From Glandiceps talaboti (lineage: Eukaryota; Hemichordata; Enteropneusta; Spengelidae), in contig NC_135549.1 of NCBI RefSeq assembly GCF_964340395.1, forward strand, positions 34,654,332 through 34,718,331: a DNA stretch of 64,000 bases, in the 5' to 3' direction. Within the stretch, counting starts at the first letter, position 1; each line of letters opens with the position of its first letter. The position numbers and the translations under genes were made by a program. Shown one piece after another: positions 11,889-23,639 of the stretch. The notes below the pieces were generated by a model. It saw only the letters and a list, made by a program, of their open reading frames with translations. It did not search any database and was not told where the DNA came from.

Positions 11889-13590
11889 CTAAAACCGAGT
11901 CACGGTTGGCCATTTTTACATCAACAACGTCCCAAATTAAAGTGTTGTTGTCTTGTTATTGCTGTTACTCAATGATACAAGCAGGCTAGGATTAACGCCA
12001 CTCTGACGCGTCTAATTTATTTCAATTAACCATGGAAGTGTCACTCACTTCCATGTTTTAACCCACAGTCCATGTGTTTCAACCCAATCAGGCCAGTCAG
12101 AGCATGGATGTATTACTATTAGTGATAAGGACGGTGCGCTGCTATCTAAATGCCGTTTAACTATACTCCATGCATATAATTTTAAAAGCAATAACTTCAT
12201 CACATTGGGGCGTAGTAGGATACGTTACTGGCTGGATGGTGTTCTATGTGTCCTTTTCACTGCCTATACTCAGACTAGACAACCAGGCTTGAGTAGCGTA
12301 CGTTGGCCAGTGCCTGACGATTTGTAATTGTGTACATACAAAGAGGTCGCATAGCAACCGTGACTACCTTTTGCATATTCAGCTAGCTATTCATACAATA
12401 CAGTATTCAAAATGGCGGCATGATAGAGCGTTTCAGGTGTTTCGCCAGTCTCCCAATTTTTTACAGTGCATTGGTAACTTTTCCGACAATGGCGATGTGC
12501 ATACATAGAACGGGAACTGAGTCTTCAGTGATCTTAAAAACCAACAACTGAATGGACGAATAGGGAAGTGATACCCAAAGGTAGGTTTTATAAGCTCGGC
12601 ATGTGTAATTGGGTTGATTGATGAGCTTAGACAGGAAACACTATTGCATACTATTTTGCCTAGCACCGTAAACTTGCCCAGCTCACTGAGCAAACCATTA
12701 AGCGATCACAAGGCTTATTTGATGTATTGAAAAAGATGTAAAGGGGGTGTACACAATCTTAAATAACGTACAAAAATAAAGCCAAAAGAAACGAAAAATG
12801 GTTACGATTAACTCGAATGGGACCAGTTTCTGTGTTGACATCCAGTGTCCTGTTTGTTATGAACAGTTTGTGACATTAGTACTGTTTATACATTGTTTGC
12901 TACAGTTTTCGTTAATAGCTATGTTTACTATACAGCAAATGGAAAGATTGTACCCTGGGGTACAAGTGTCATGGTAATCTTTTTAACGGCTAAATTATAT
13001 TGGTACATTATTCCACGGACTTGCCTACAAATAGTACAATACAAAATGTACCTAGTCTTCGAAATATTTGAATCAACGGTTTGGGCATGGCGTTTAATAA
13101 ATACTCCTCTGGTAGTTCAGCTGAATTATTCAGTATTGTAATGTTAAATCTTAGGATTGCCGTGCACCGTTACATGTAATAAACTCGAGAACGATTTAAT
13201 TAGGGACACACGATTATATCCACGAGTTGTGTTCCAACAACATTTGGAAATATTCGATTCGTTCACTTCGACATGTTGTTCGTGAACGTGTTGATTGAAT
13301 CATGTAATATGATTGAATGGAGCGCATATTTCCAGAGCCATGTTTAGTTCCACAATCAAAATATTGTATTGCAAATGGTCTGAATTAGACTGTGTCCCAT
13401 CTGTCACAATAACAGAATTTCCGTCATTTTTTACTCAACGGAAGATTTTATTGGTTCTTTTCTCACGGCGAAAATTAATTTTGTTTTCAGCGCGACTACG
13501 GCAAGTGTCAGCAAATATTCTAGAACACCCAACAACCAATCACAACTTGAAGACCATATTCGACATTTATTCGTTGCGCGTTCTATCACG
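11889..13590. other. Upstream flank of the FAM194-domain gene; no other gene recognised
   Basis: No ORF here has coding-like composition. The last 100 bases before the ATG at 13591 are expected to hold the 5' UTR and perhaps the promoter. No TATA element or other recognisable site could be assigned. The region at 12000-12420 has more CpG than its surroundings, but nothing in it can be named. Confidence 0.4.
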
Positions 13591-14434
13591 ATGAATTCCA
13601 TTTGCTATTTCCACGAGCAAACCTCTCTACTGAAACACAAGAAGAGGCAGAAGAAAACGCCGGACGAACTGCCGCAAAGTCTGCGATTTGCGCATCTTAA
13701 TCCACGAATTGCGGCATTTCTTCGGCAACAGGAAAGAGCTAGAGCTAGAGCTATAGAAACCGGAGAAGGGAACGACACGATACAAAGAGAAGGGGGTGAT
13801 GGTGTGAATAATCCTCTTGGACCAGAAGGTATTATAAACCTACGCGACTTCAGAGGAGGTCTTGACAGAGGGGACAGTTTTTTTCTCCCTGATATCAAAG
13901 ACGGAAGTTTCAGTCTTCCTTTACTACGAGCTTCTTTATTTGAATGTAACTCAAACGACGGAGAGGAATTTACTCAGAAACACTTATTTCAAGAGGCCAC
14001 GTTTGCGGCTCCTATGCTTTTGATTCAACTTGCGAGAATTTTATACTTGTTCGAAGACGAACACTTAGACCTTCCGAGAGAACTCGTGAACTTATTGTTG
14101 AGTGGATGGAGGGAATTGGTTTGTGAAGCACAGCATGTACCCAGAGAGTGGCAAAGCCAGGCATATCTAGAAAAAGCCATGAATCAACAGGAAGAGGAAA
14201 AAGAAAGGGAACAAAGAGAAAATAAAGAAATGGAGGAGGAGGTAGACATTGACAAAAAGAAGAGGAGGAAAAAGAAAGGTGATGATGATGAGGGTGATGG
14301 TAAAGATGGAAAGAGTAAAGACACTAAAGATGGTGCACCAACTATTTTACAATACAAGAAAGAAAGTCATGCACCATCTGTATCTAGTATGTCATTAAAA
14401 CCAAAGACAAGACTGGAAAGATTTAAATCTATGA
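13591..14434 (+). CDS. FAM194-domain gene, exon 1
   Basis: The ATG at 13591 starts MNSICYFHEQTSLL. It is the first ATG of this frame, and the frame then stays open for 281 codons of clearly protein-like sequence. The exon ends '..tctatga|gtaagt', leaving one base (a). The nominal ORF reads on only to a TAG eight bases past the donor. Notable parts: KKRQKKTPDELPQSLRFAHL, the conserved-looking block TFAAPMLLIQLARILYLFED and an acidic/basic tract (EEEKEREQRENKEMEEEV, KKKRRKKKGDDDEG). A non-coding 5' exon upstream cannot be excluded. Confidence 0.88.
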
Positions 14435-14752
14435 GTAAGTAGTATTTACATTTTTATATCACTGGTGTAATGGCATATATAATGCATATACGTTCATGTA
14501 CATAGCTGCCTTGAGCCTGTTTACATCACAATCTGTGATTTGACTTCACTGTCTCACTTAGCATCATATCAAAATCACAGGTCACAATGTAAACACACTA
14601 TTATGAGGTAAAGTTGTTACCGCTATGATGTGTTCTTAAAAATTACATGGTGAAAACTTGTTGAATACATGTTTAATAGTCTCCCAAACGTCTCTCAGAT
14701 ACAAGATTGAAAATTGTTTGTAGCATTGGTCAGTCTCTTTATGAAATGTAAA
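14435..14752 (+). other. Start of intron 1 (14435-29477)
   Basis: The donor is GTAAGT at 14435. The first 318 bp carry no recognisable feature. The rest of this 15-kb intron is annotated below as repeat arrays and transposable elements. Confidence 0.75.
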
Positions 14753-15330
14753 ACACTTGGTGTGCTGTGAATTAAGATTGTGGCAAACACTTGGTGTGCT
14801 GTGAATTAAGATTGTGGCAAACACTTGGTGTGCTGTCAATTAAGATTGTGGCAAACACTTGGTGTGCTGTCAATTAAGATTGTGGCAAACACTTGGTGTG
14901 CTGTCAATTAAGATTGTGGCAAACACTTGGTGTGCTGTCAATTAAGATTGTGGCAAACACTTGGTGTGCTGTCAATTAAGATTGTGGCAAACACTTGGTG
15001 TGCTGTCAATTAAGATTGTGGCAAACACTTGGTGTGCTGTCAATTAAGATTGTGGCAAACACTTGGTGTGCTGTCAATTAAGATTGTGGCAAACACTTGG
15101 TGTGCTGTCAATTAAGATTGTGGCAAACACTTGGTGTGCTGTGAATTAAGATTGTGGCAAACACTTGGTGTGCTGTCAATTAAGATTGTGGCAAACACTT
15201 GGTGTGCTGTCAATTAAGATTGTGGCAAACACTTGGTGTGCTGTCAATTAAGATTGTGGCAAACACTTGGTGTGCTGTCAATTAAGATTGTGGCAAACAC
15301 TTGGTGTGCTGTCAATTACGATTGTGGCAA
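14753..15330. repeat. 34-bp minisatellite, 17 copies
   Basis: 578 bp, exactly seventeen units that begin acacttggtgtgctgtcaat and end taagattgtggcaa. Units differ mainly at one C/G site (ctgtcaat / ctgtgaat). The last unit has 'attacgattg'. Confidence 0.95.
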
Positions 15331-15390
15331 ATAATTGTTGCACAATGTACCTGTAGTGTAGATATTGGGTTTTGTATACTTTCATCACTC

Positions 15391-17091
15391 AAAATAAGGA
15401 AACACCCACCCATGTACAAAATAAGGAAATACCCACCCATGTACAAAATAAGGAAATACCCACCCATGTACAAAATAAGGAAATACCCACCCATGTACAA
15501 AATAAGGAAATACCCACCCATGTACAAAATAAGGAAACACCCACCCATGTACAAAATAAGGAAATACCCACCCATGTACAAAATAAGGAAACACCCACCC
15601 ATGTACAAAATAAGGAAATACCCACCCATGTACAAAATAAGGAAATACCCACCCATGTACAAAATAAGGAAATACCCACCCATGTACAAAATAAGGAAAT
15701 ACCCACCCATGTACAAAATAAGGAAATACCCACCCATGTACAAAATAAGGAAACACCCACCCATGTACAAAATAAGGAAACACCCACCCATGTACAAAAT
15801 AAGGAAATACCCACCCATGTACAAAATAAGGAAATACCCACCCATGTACAAAATAAGGAAACACCCACCCATGTACAAAATAAGGAAATACCCACCCATG
15901 TACAAAATAAGGAAATACCCACCCATGTACAAAATAAGGAAATACCCACCCATGTACAAAATAAGGAAACACCCACCCATGTACAAAATAAGGAAATACC
16001 CACCCATGTACAAAATAAGGAAATACCCACCCATGTACAAAATAAGGAAACACCCACCCATGTACAAAATAAGGAAACACCCACCCATGTACAAAATAAG
16101 GAAATACCCACCCATGTACAAAATAAGGAAACACCCACCCATGTACAAAATAAGGAAATACCCACCCATGTACAAAATAAGGAAATACCCACCCATGTAC
16201 AAAATAAGGAAACACCCACCCATGTACAAAATAAGGAAATACCCACCCATGTACAAAATAAGGAAACACCCACCCATGTACAAAATAAGGAAACACCCAC
16301 CCATGTACAAAATAAGGAAATACCCACCCATGTACAAAATAAGGAAACACCCACCCATGTACAAAATAAGGAAATACCCACCCATGTACAAAATAAGGAA
16401 ACACCCACCCATGTACAAAATAAGGAAATACCCACCCATGTACAAAATAAGGAAATACCCACCCATGTACAAAATAAGGAAATACCCACCCATGTACAAA
16501 ATAAGGAAACACCCACCCATGTACAAAATAAGGAAATACCCACCCATGTACAAAATAAGGAAATACCCACCCATGTACAAAATAAGGAAACACCCACCCA
16601 TGTACAAAATAAGGAAATACCCACCCATGTACAAAATAAGGAAACACCCACCCATGTACAAAATAAGGAAATACCCACCCATGTACAAAATAAGGAAATA
16701 CCCACCCATGTACAAAATAAGGAAATACCCACCCATGTACAAAATAAGGAAACACCCACCCATGTACAAAATAAGGAAATACCCACCCATGTACAAAATA
16801 AGGAAACACCCACCCATGTACAAAATAAGGAAATACCCACCCATGTACAAAATAAGGAAATACCCACCCATGTACAAAATAAGGAAACACCCACCCATGT
16901 ACAAAATAAGGAAATACCCACCCATGTACAAAATAAGGAAATACCCACCCATGTACAAAATAAGGAAACACCCACCCATGTACAAAATAAGGAAATACCC
17001 ACCCATGTACAAAATAAGGAAACACCCACCCATGTACAAAATAAGGAAATACCCACCCATGTACAAAATAAGGAAATACCCACCCATGTAC
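15391..17091. repeat. 27-bp minisatellite, 63 copies, one biallelic site
   Basis: 1701 bp, exactly sixty-three 27-bp units (aaaataaggaaatacccacc + catgtac). All units share length and sequence except one position, T or C (aaaTaccc / aaaCaccc). By my count 40 units are T and 23 are C, in an irregular order. Because 27 is a multiple of three and the unit lacks stops in several frames, ORFs of 570-615 codons appear on both strands. These are translations of the repeat, not genes. Confidence 0.97.
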
Positions 17092-17555
17092 AAAATAAGC
17101 ACACACATCCATCTACTCATTGTACTCCCATAGAAAGGGTATATATACGTATGTACCACGGTTTTGAACCCCCACCCCCCTTTTGACTAATGTTGACTTT
17201 GGAGTCTTGATTTTTATTTATCATTATCATGTAGAGGTTTGACCCACCTCTTTGAATGCATGTACGACTTTTGACCCCATATTTTGAACAAGGTTGTTTC
17301 TATGGGTTGTTTTCAGTCATCTTTATCGGTAGTAGGCACCCCCCCCCCCCCCCCTCTCCCCGGACAGCCAATGAACTAGTGATGACTGAAGCATGCACGT
17401 GTCACGTGAAAGTGTATCAAAAGTGTTCAAAACTCATAACCACGCAGACGATTTGAACAGCGCTGTGACCATTGTGGTAAATGTAGACTTTTGACCCCTA
17501 CTTTTTGAATTTTTGTAGTGTTTGTGGTTGTCAATTTTGTCTACCAGGGTACATA
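17092..17555. other. Unique spacer between two related arrays
   Basis: Contains two related stretches (17165-17200 and 17465-17500, 'gacttttgacccc' motifs) and a poly-C run at 17340-17354. No coding sequence was recognised. Confidence 0.5.
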
Positions 17556-17559
17556 CATA

Positions 17560-18935
17560 CATTGTACCCACCCATGTACACAATAACCACACACATCCAT
17601 GCACACAATAACCACACACATCCATGTACTAAATAACCAAACACACCCATGTACACAATAACCACACACACCCATGTACACAATAACCACACACACCCAT
17701 GTACACAATAATCACACACACCCATGTACACAATAACCACACACACCCATGTACACAATAATCACACATACCCATGTATATGTACACAGTAACCACACAT
17801 GCCCATGTACTCAATAACCACACACACCCATGTACATGTACACAGTAACCACATACCCATGTACATGTCATGTACATGTGTAACCACACACACACCCATA
17901 TACATGCATGTACACAGTAACCAGACATGCCCATGTACATGCATGTACACAGTAACCACACACACCCATGTACACGCATGTACTCAATTTAACCACACAC
18001 ACCCATGTACACACATGTACTCAATTTAACCACACACACCCATGTACATGCATGTACACAGTAACCACACACACGCATGTACATGCATGTACACAGTAAC
18101 CAGACATGCCCATGTACATGCATGTACACAGTAACCACACATGCCCATGTACATGCATGTACACAGTAACCAGACATGCCCATGTACATGCATGTACAAA
18201 GTAACCAGACATGCCCATATACATGCATGTACACAGTAACCAGACATGCCCATGTACATGCATGTACACAGTAACCACACATGCCCATGTACATGCATGT
18301 ACACAGTAACCAGACATGCCCATGTACATGCATGTACAAAGTAACCAGACATGCCCATATACATGCATGTACACAGTAACCAGACATGCCCATGTACATG
18401 CATGTACACAGTAACCAGACATGCCCATGTACATGCATGTACACAGTAACCAGACATGCCCATGTACATGCATGTACACAGTAACCAGACATGCCCATGT
18501 ACATGCATGTACACAGTAACCAGACATGCCCATGTACATGCATGTACACAGTAACCACACATGCCCATGTACATGCATGTACACAGTATTTAAACCAGAC
18601 ATGCCCATGTACATGCATGTACACAGTAACCAGACATGCCCATGTACATGCATGTACACAGTAACCACACATGCCCATATACATGCATGTACTCAATTTA
18701 ACCACACACACCCATGTACATGCATGTACACAGTAACCACACATGCCAATGTACATGCATGTACTCAATAACCACACACACCCATGTACATGTACACATT
18801 AAGCACACATACCCATGTACACTTTAACCAGACATGCCCATGTACATGCATGTGCACAGTAACTACACATCCCCATGTACATGTACACAGTAACTACACA
18901 CACCCATGTACACAATAACCACACGCACACGCACA
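17560..18935. repeat. CCCATGTACA-based minisatellite, mixed 24- to 36-bp units
   Basis: The left part (17560-17770) has about 24-bp units 'cccatgtacacaataaccacacaca'-like. The centre (18040-18670) has longer units built on 'cagtaaccagacatgccc' plus 'atgtacatgcatgtaca'. The core CCCATGTACA is shared with the 27-mer array 0.5 kb to the left, so the two probably have a common ancestor. The Cys/His/Tyr-rich ORFs on the - strand are repeat translations. Confidence 0.93.
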
Positions 18936-18959
18936 TGTACAATTACAATTATTTATTTA

Positions 18960-20345
18960 CCTTCAGCATTATTGCTAATCAGTAACAATACAAAACCAAA
19001 CAAAAATTACATGACTTACACTTATGGAGAATGAAAAAGAGAAGTATGTCGCAAATAACATCTTACATGATTCTTAAATTTCCTGCGTGTCCTAACAATT
19101 TTCCTAAATTATACGTTTGTTTTACATTTAATTATGAACTGAGAATAACATACAAGTTTGAACACAGATGGTTTGTTCCAATGATATGGTTTATTGTATT
19201 TGGAGTGAAGGTCTGTGTAAAAAGGGGCATAAAGAACACAATGGAACTCATCCTCAATGTCATTGTTACATTTTGGGTAATTTCTCAAATTCCTGACTGA
19301 ACCTTGATATCGTCCAGTTTCTATGGCTAAGCTGTGTGACTGTGACTACAATCTATATTTAGTAATTAATTTCTTAAAATGCATTGGTAAGGGTTTGCAT
19401 AAATAATCTTGAATACAACAAATCATTGAAAATGTTTATATAAAACACTGTGGTGAAGCTTCAGTATTTGAGCTGTGATAGTTTGTTGCACCTGATTAAA
19501 AATGTGTTGCTTTTATTAGTACTCTGATTTGCCCAAACTTCACTAAAACCTAGAGATAGCAGTTCCTGCTTTATGAACGAAACCCAGTTAACTTCTCTGT
19601 AGTTCTCAACTCTGTCGTACATGTATTCATAACAAGATTTCAAAGTACAGTTATTGCAAACTAACAATTTACCTCTGGATTTTATCATATTGTAAGTTCT
19701 GATATCTACCAAGCTTATTGTATACCATAATATTACAAGTCGACTTTTTCATTCAAAGAGTGCATTTACAGAAATGAAGGTGGATGCTATCAATATTTTG
19801 ACCCTTGTATATAGTCCCCACACTTCTGACGCATATGAAAGAATACTACCAATGTAGAATCAAACAAAAATAACAAAGTTTCATGGTTCAGGGATAATGA
19901 TGATGTGTTACAGTGTAGTGCAAAAAGTGCCTTCCTTCTGTGGTCGCAATTTGTTTTTCCATGCAAGAAAACTTGTCATTATAACTCGGCAACATTCCTA
20001 AATAAGTAAACTTATCAACCACTTCTACAAATTGTACATCGTAAACCCATTGCTCATTATATCCCAGTTTACCACCATTCCTGAAAACCATGATCTTTGT
20101 CTTTTCAATATTGACCTTTACATTGTAAATTCCAGTCTCTGGAGTAATCTAAAAGGTAATTCAGCTGTTGCTGCAATCCTTGTACACTTTCCAAAAATAA
20201 AACTTAATCGTCAGCGTACATTAAAAAGACTAAACTTAAAGATTTACACTCTAGAGGTAAATCATTGTGTAGAAAACTCATTTCTAAGTTGTTAATACAT
20301 GTATAGATAGAAAATAATATAGGAGATAAAATTCTTGCATTAAAC
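18960..20345 (-). pseudogene. Degraded LINE, C-terminal half of RT ORF
   Basis: Read leftwards from 20345: ILSPILFSIYINNLEMSFL, then SLFNVYADD (catalytic block) followed by a stop, LQQQLNYLLDYSRDWNLQC, KTKIMVFRNGGKLGYNEQW and FVEVVDKFTYLGML at 20091-19985. A post-RT tail continues with NMIKSRGKLLVCNNCTLKSC and VNWVSFIKQELLSLGFSEVW (19700-19530), and homologous-looking sequence goes on to about 18960. This is the classic order of a non-LTR RT and its C-terminal domain. Stops and frameshifts make it inactive. It differs from the neighbouring CR1-like element. Its 5' end abuts that element's 3' end at about 20350. Confidence 0.75.
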
Positions 20346-20354
20346 CTACTTGTA

Positions 20355-22057
20355 TGTATGTGATTTAACGTGATTTAACGTGATTGCCATAGTTGTAAAT
20401 TAACCATGGCAAGAAAGGGAAGAAAGCCTCAAAGGCTCATATAATCCCTTGTATTGTTCATGTACTGGTCCAGTCTAATTTTAAAGTCCACAATAGTTTT
20501 GGCTTGGATGATGTGTTCTGGTAAATTGTTCCATTGAGATATGACACGCTGAGAGAAGAAATATTTCCTAGTATCCAGTCTAACTGTAGATTTAACAAGT
20601 TTTAGTGAGTGTCCTCTTGTCCTGCTGGTTTGGTGAAGTTTAAATAGTAGCTCATAGTCACTTTTATCAAATCCCTTGATTAAACGAAACACTTGAATCA
20701 AGTCACCTCTCCGCCTTCGTTCTTCCAAAGTGGTTATATTTAGTGTTCTTAGTCTATCTGCATAACTTAAATTTCTCAGTTCTGGTATCAGCTTTGTAGC
20801 TCGCCTTTGTATTTTTTCGAGAAGGTCAATGTCTTTTTTGTAGTGTGGGTTCCAAAACTGAACGGCATATTCTATGTGTGGTCTGACTAAGGAGTTGAAC
20901 AACTTCATGATGACGAATTTTGATTTGTGTGAAATGTTCCGTTTGATGATACCCAGAGTCCTGTTTGCCTTTTTAGCTGCAGCTGCACAATGATGACTGG
21001 TTTTCAATGAGTTGTGAATCAATACACCCAAATCCTTTTCTTCAGTTACTGAATTCAATGGTTTATCATTCATGGTGTACTTGTGTGACTGGTTTGATGA
21101 ACCAATGTGCATAATCTTACATTTATCTACGTTAAAAGACATTTGCCAGTCTTCAGCCCATGTAGACAATCTGTTCAAATCATCTTGAAAACTGTCACAA
21201 TCTGCCTGTGAGTTAACAGTTGAACACAGCTTGGTATCATCTGAAAATTTCAGTATGAAAGATTGCACTACATCATCAATGTCGTTAATGTAAATTAAAA
21301 ATAAAATGGGTCCTAGCACAGATCCTTGGGGTACACCACTGGTGACAGCTGACCACTTAGATGCATTTCCATTTAGTACTGTACGTTGTGATCTGTCGGT
21401 TATCCAGTTCTGAATCCAAAAACTGATCTTCCCTGTTACTCCATGTGCTTGTAGCTTTGAAACTAGTCTTGCATGAGGAACCTTATCAAAGGCCTTACTA
21501 AAGTCAAGGTATGCTATTTCTATTGGGTTTCCTTCATCCACTGATTTTGTTACAGTTTCAAAGAACACCAGCAAGTTTGACACACATGATTTGCCTTTAG
21601 TGAAACCATACTGACTGTCTCTGATGAGTGAGTGCTTCTCCAAGTGTTCTACCATGGCATTTCTTATCAATGTTTCCAATACTTTACACAGAATACATGT
21701 GAGACTTACTGGCCTGTAGTTACCAACATGGTGTTTTGGTTCTTTTTTGTAAATTGGAGTTACATTTGCTTGTCTCCATACTTTTGGAATACTTCCTTCT
21801 TTTACCGACAAATTGAAAATAAAAGTGATAGGTGCTGTTAGTTCTGCGGCAAGTTCTTTCAGTACTCTTGGATGTATGTTATCAGGTCCTGGGGTTTTGC
21901 TTGAGTTCAATTTGATGAGTTGGTTATACACATCCTCTGTAGAAATATCAAACTGTGATAGCCAATCATTCTGGTCATCTAGAAGAAGTTCTGGTTGTGT
22001 AAAACTGATTCTGTTCTCCTGGGTAAAGACTGAACTAAAAAATGCATTTAGTGTCTC
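20355..22057 (-). mobile_element. CR1/jockey-type non-LTR retrotransposon, RT largely intact, 5'-truncated
   Basis: A 500-codon open frame (21931-20429, on the - strand) contains the full RT: SKTPGPDNIHPRVLKEL, YKKEPKHHVGNYRPVSLT, LDFSKAFDKVPHARL, TSGVPQGSVLGPILF and catalytic FSDD at about residue 229 (usual form FADD), then EKDLGVLI, PHIEYAVQFWNPH, RRATKLIPELRNLSY and a C-terminal QWNNLPEHIIQAKT. The frame is still open to the right of 21931 (FTQPELLL..DWLSQFDIST), so the real protein is longer. It is cut at 22058 by a TATG tract, so the endonuclease and ORF1 are missing. The 3' end carries a tandem 'tgatttaacg' repeat (20360-20385), like the short 3' repeats of CR1/L2-type elements. It is antisense to the host gene in intron 1. 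Confidence 0.9.
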
Positions 22058-22141
22058 TTATGTATGTATGTATGTATGTATGTATGTATGTATGTATGTA
22101 TGTATGTATGTATGTATGTATGTATGTATGTATGTACATTG

Positions 22142-22175
<34 letters not shown>

Positions 22176-22431
22176 TGTATGTATGTATGTATGTATGTAT
22201 GTATGTATGTATGTATGTATGTATGTGTGTGTGTGTGTGCGTGCGTGTGTATGTGTGTGTATGTATGTATGTACCGGTATGTATGTATGTATGGATGTAT
22301 GGATGGATGTATGTATGTATGTATGTATGTATGTATGTATGTATGTATGTATGTATGTATGCATGCATGGATGGATGGATGCGTGTGTATGTATGTATGT
22401 ATGTATGTATGTATGTATGTATGTATGTATG

Positions 22432-22463
<32 letters not shown>

Positions 22464-22690
22464 GATGTATGTATGTATGGATGTATGTATGTATGGATGT
22501 ATGTATGTATGGATGTATGTATGTATGTATGTATGTATGTATGGATGGATGGATGTATGTATGTATGTATGTATGGATGTATGTATGTATGTATGTATGT
22601 ATGTATGTATGTATGTATGTATGTATGTATGTATGTATGTATGTATGGATGGATGTATGTATGTATGTATGTATGTATGTATGTATGTAG
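22058..22690. repeat. Long (TATG)n compound microsatellite
   Basis: More than 600 bp of 'tatg' tetramers with 'tgga' substitutions and GT-rich interludes near 22225-22260 and 22440-22465. It starts exactly where the CR1-like element is broken. ORFs of the form VCMYVCMY / HTYIHTYI are translations of the repeat. Confidence 0.97.
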
Positions 22691-23486
22691 AAATGCATAA
22701 GGAACAATTGAGACAGCCCGAATAAATAGAACTGATGTAATCTGATGTTTCAAATAAATATTCTTTTTCAAGGATAAGGCAAGACATAGTTGGTAAATAC
22801 CTGACTATATGTATATCTGAATGTTATGGTTATATACGTGTAAGCAGTTCTAAAATTCACACGCACCAAAAAGAACCTAATAGAACATGCCTGAAATATA
22901 AAATAAGTGTAGTTAGACAGGACATGACGTGAATAATCTATAAATTCCAAAGGGTTCCAGTTTTCCAAGACAGAAAATGATTTCCTCTTCCTTCAACCTC
23001 AATTGATTCTCATCACCAGAAACCTTACAAATTCCTGAAATGGACATATCTGATACACTATGATCATTGGTAATAAAATGCATAGATACAGGTATTTGAT
23101 TCTATAAATCGATGTAAACTTCTGCATAAACTTTCAAAAATTGGAATTTGTGACAAGATTTTATACGAGTCAAAAATAGCATCTACCGATACGTGCCAAA
23201 ACCAGGCATAAATCCAGTAGATATCAGTACATACAAAACAACCCAAGTTTTAGCTATGTGAAGCTCCGAGGACTGTGAGACAGTCTAGTCATGGTGGCAA
23301 CTGATGTTGGTGAAATCACTATTGTATAGACTTTATAACAATTCATAACAAATTACCCTAGATTAGATGGCTGGGAATGAATGCCAACCCTTTACCCTGC
23401 CCTTTACTAAGTGCTTTTGTGTGGGAATGAATGCCAGCCCTGTACCAAGTGCTTTTATTTTTATTAGGAGATACTTTAGGGCAAAA

Positions 23487-23487
<1 letters not shown>
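22691..23487. other. No gene recognised (intron 1)
   Basis: Unique-looking sequence without supported ORFs. A short direct repeat ('gggaatgaatgcca') lies at 23370-23435. Confidence 0.45.
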
Positions 23488-23535
<48 letters not shown>

Positions 23536-23573
23536 CGTGCGTGCGTGTGTGCGTGCGTGCGTGCGTGCGTGTG
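23488..23573. repeat. (GT)n-(GTGC)n microsatellite
   Basis: About 22 GT dinucleotides followed by GTGC tetramers. Confidence 0.95.
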
Positions 23574-23639
23574 ATCATTTTCGGCTGGCTCAATTGTAAT
23601 GAAATTTGGAATGTATAATCTTTAGGGTAATGGCTAGAC

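Noticed and set aside
13605-13898. 97-codon minus-strand ORF opposite exon 1
   Set aside because: Shadow of the FAM194-domain exon; Pro/Ser/Arg-rich composition mirrors the sense codons.
15301-17186. Very long ORFs (571-615 codons) on both strands
   Set aside because: They are translations of the 27-bp minisatellite: nine-residue perfect repeats in several frames at once, with no coding-like flanks.
17531-18777. Cys/His/Tyr/Trp-rich minus-strand ORFs resembling a zinc-finger repeat protein
   Set aside because: Regular CxxY spacing arises from the CCCATGTACA minisatellite. There is no conserved finger linker and unit lengths vary without selection for frame.
22035-22787. Cys/Met/Tyr/Val and His/Ile/Thr/Tyr ORFs over the TATG tract
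   Set aside because: Pure tetranucleotide repeat translation.
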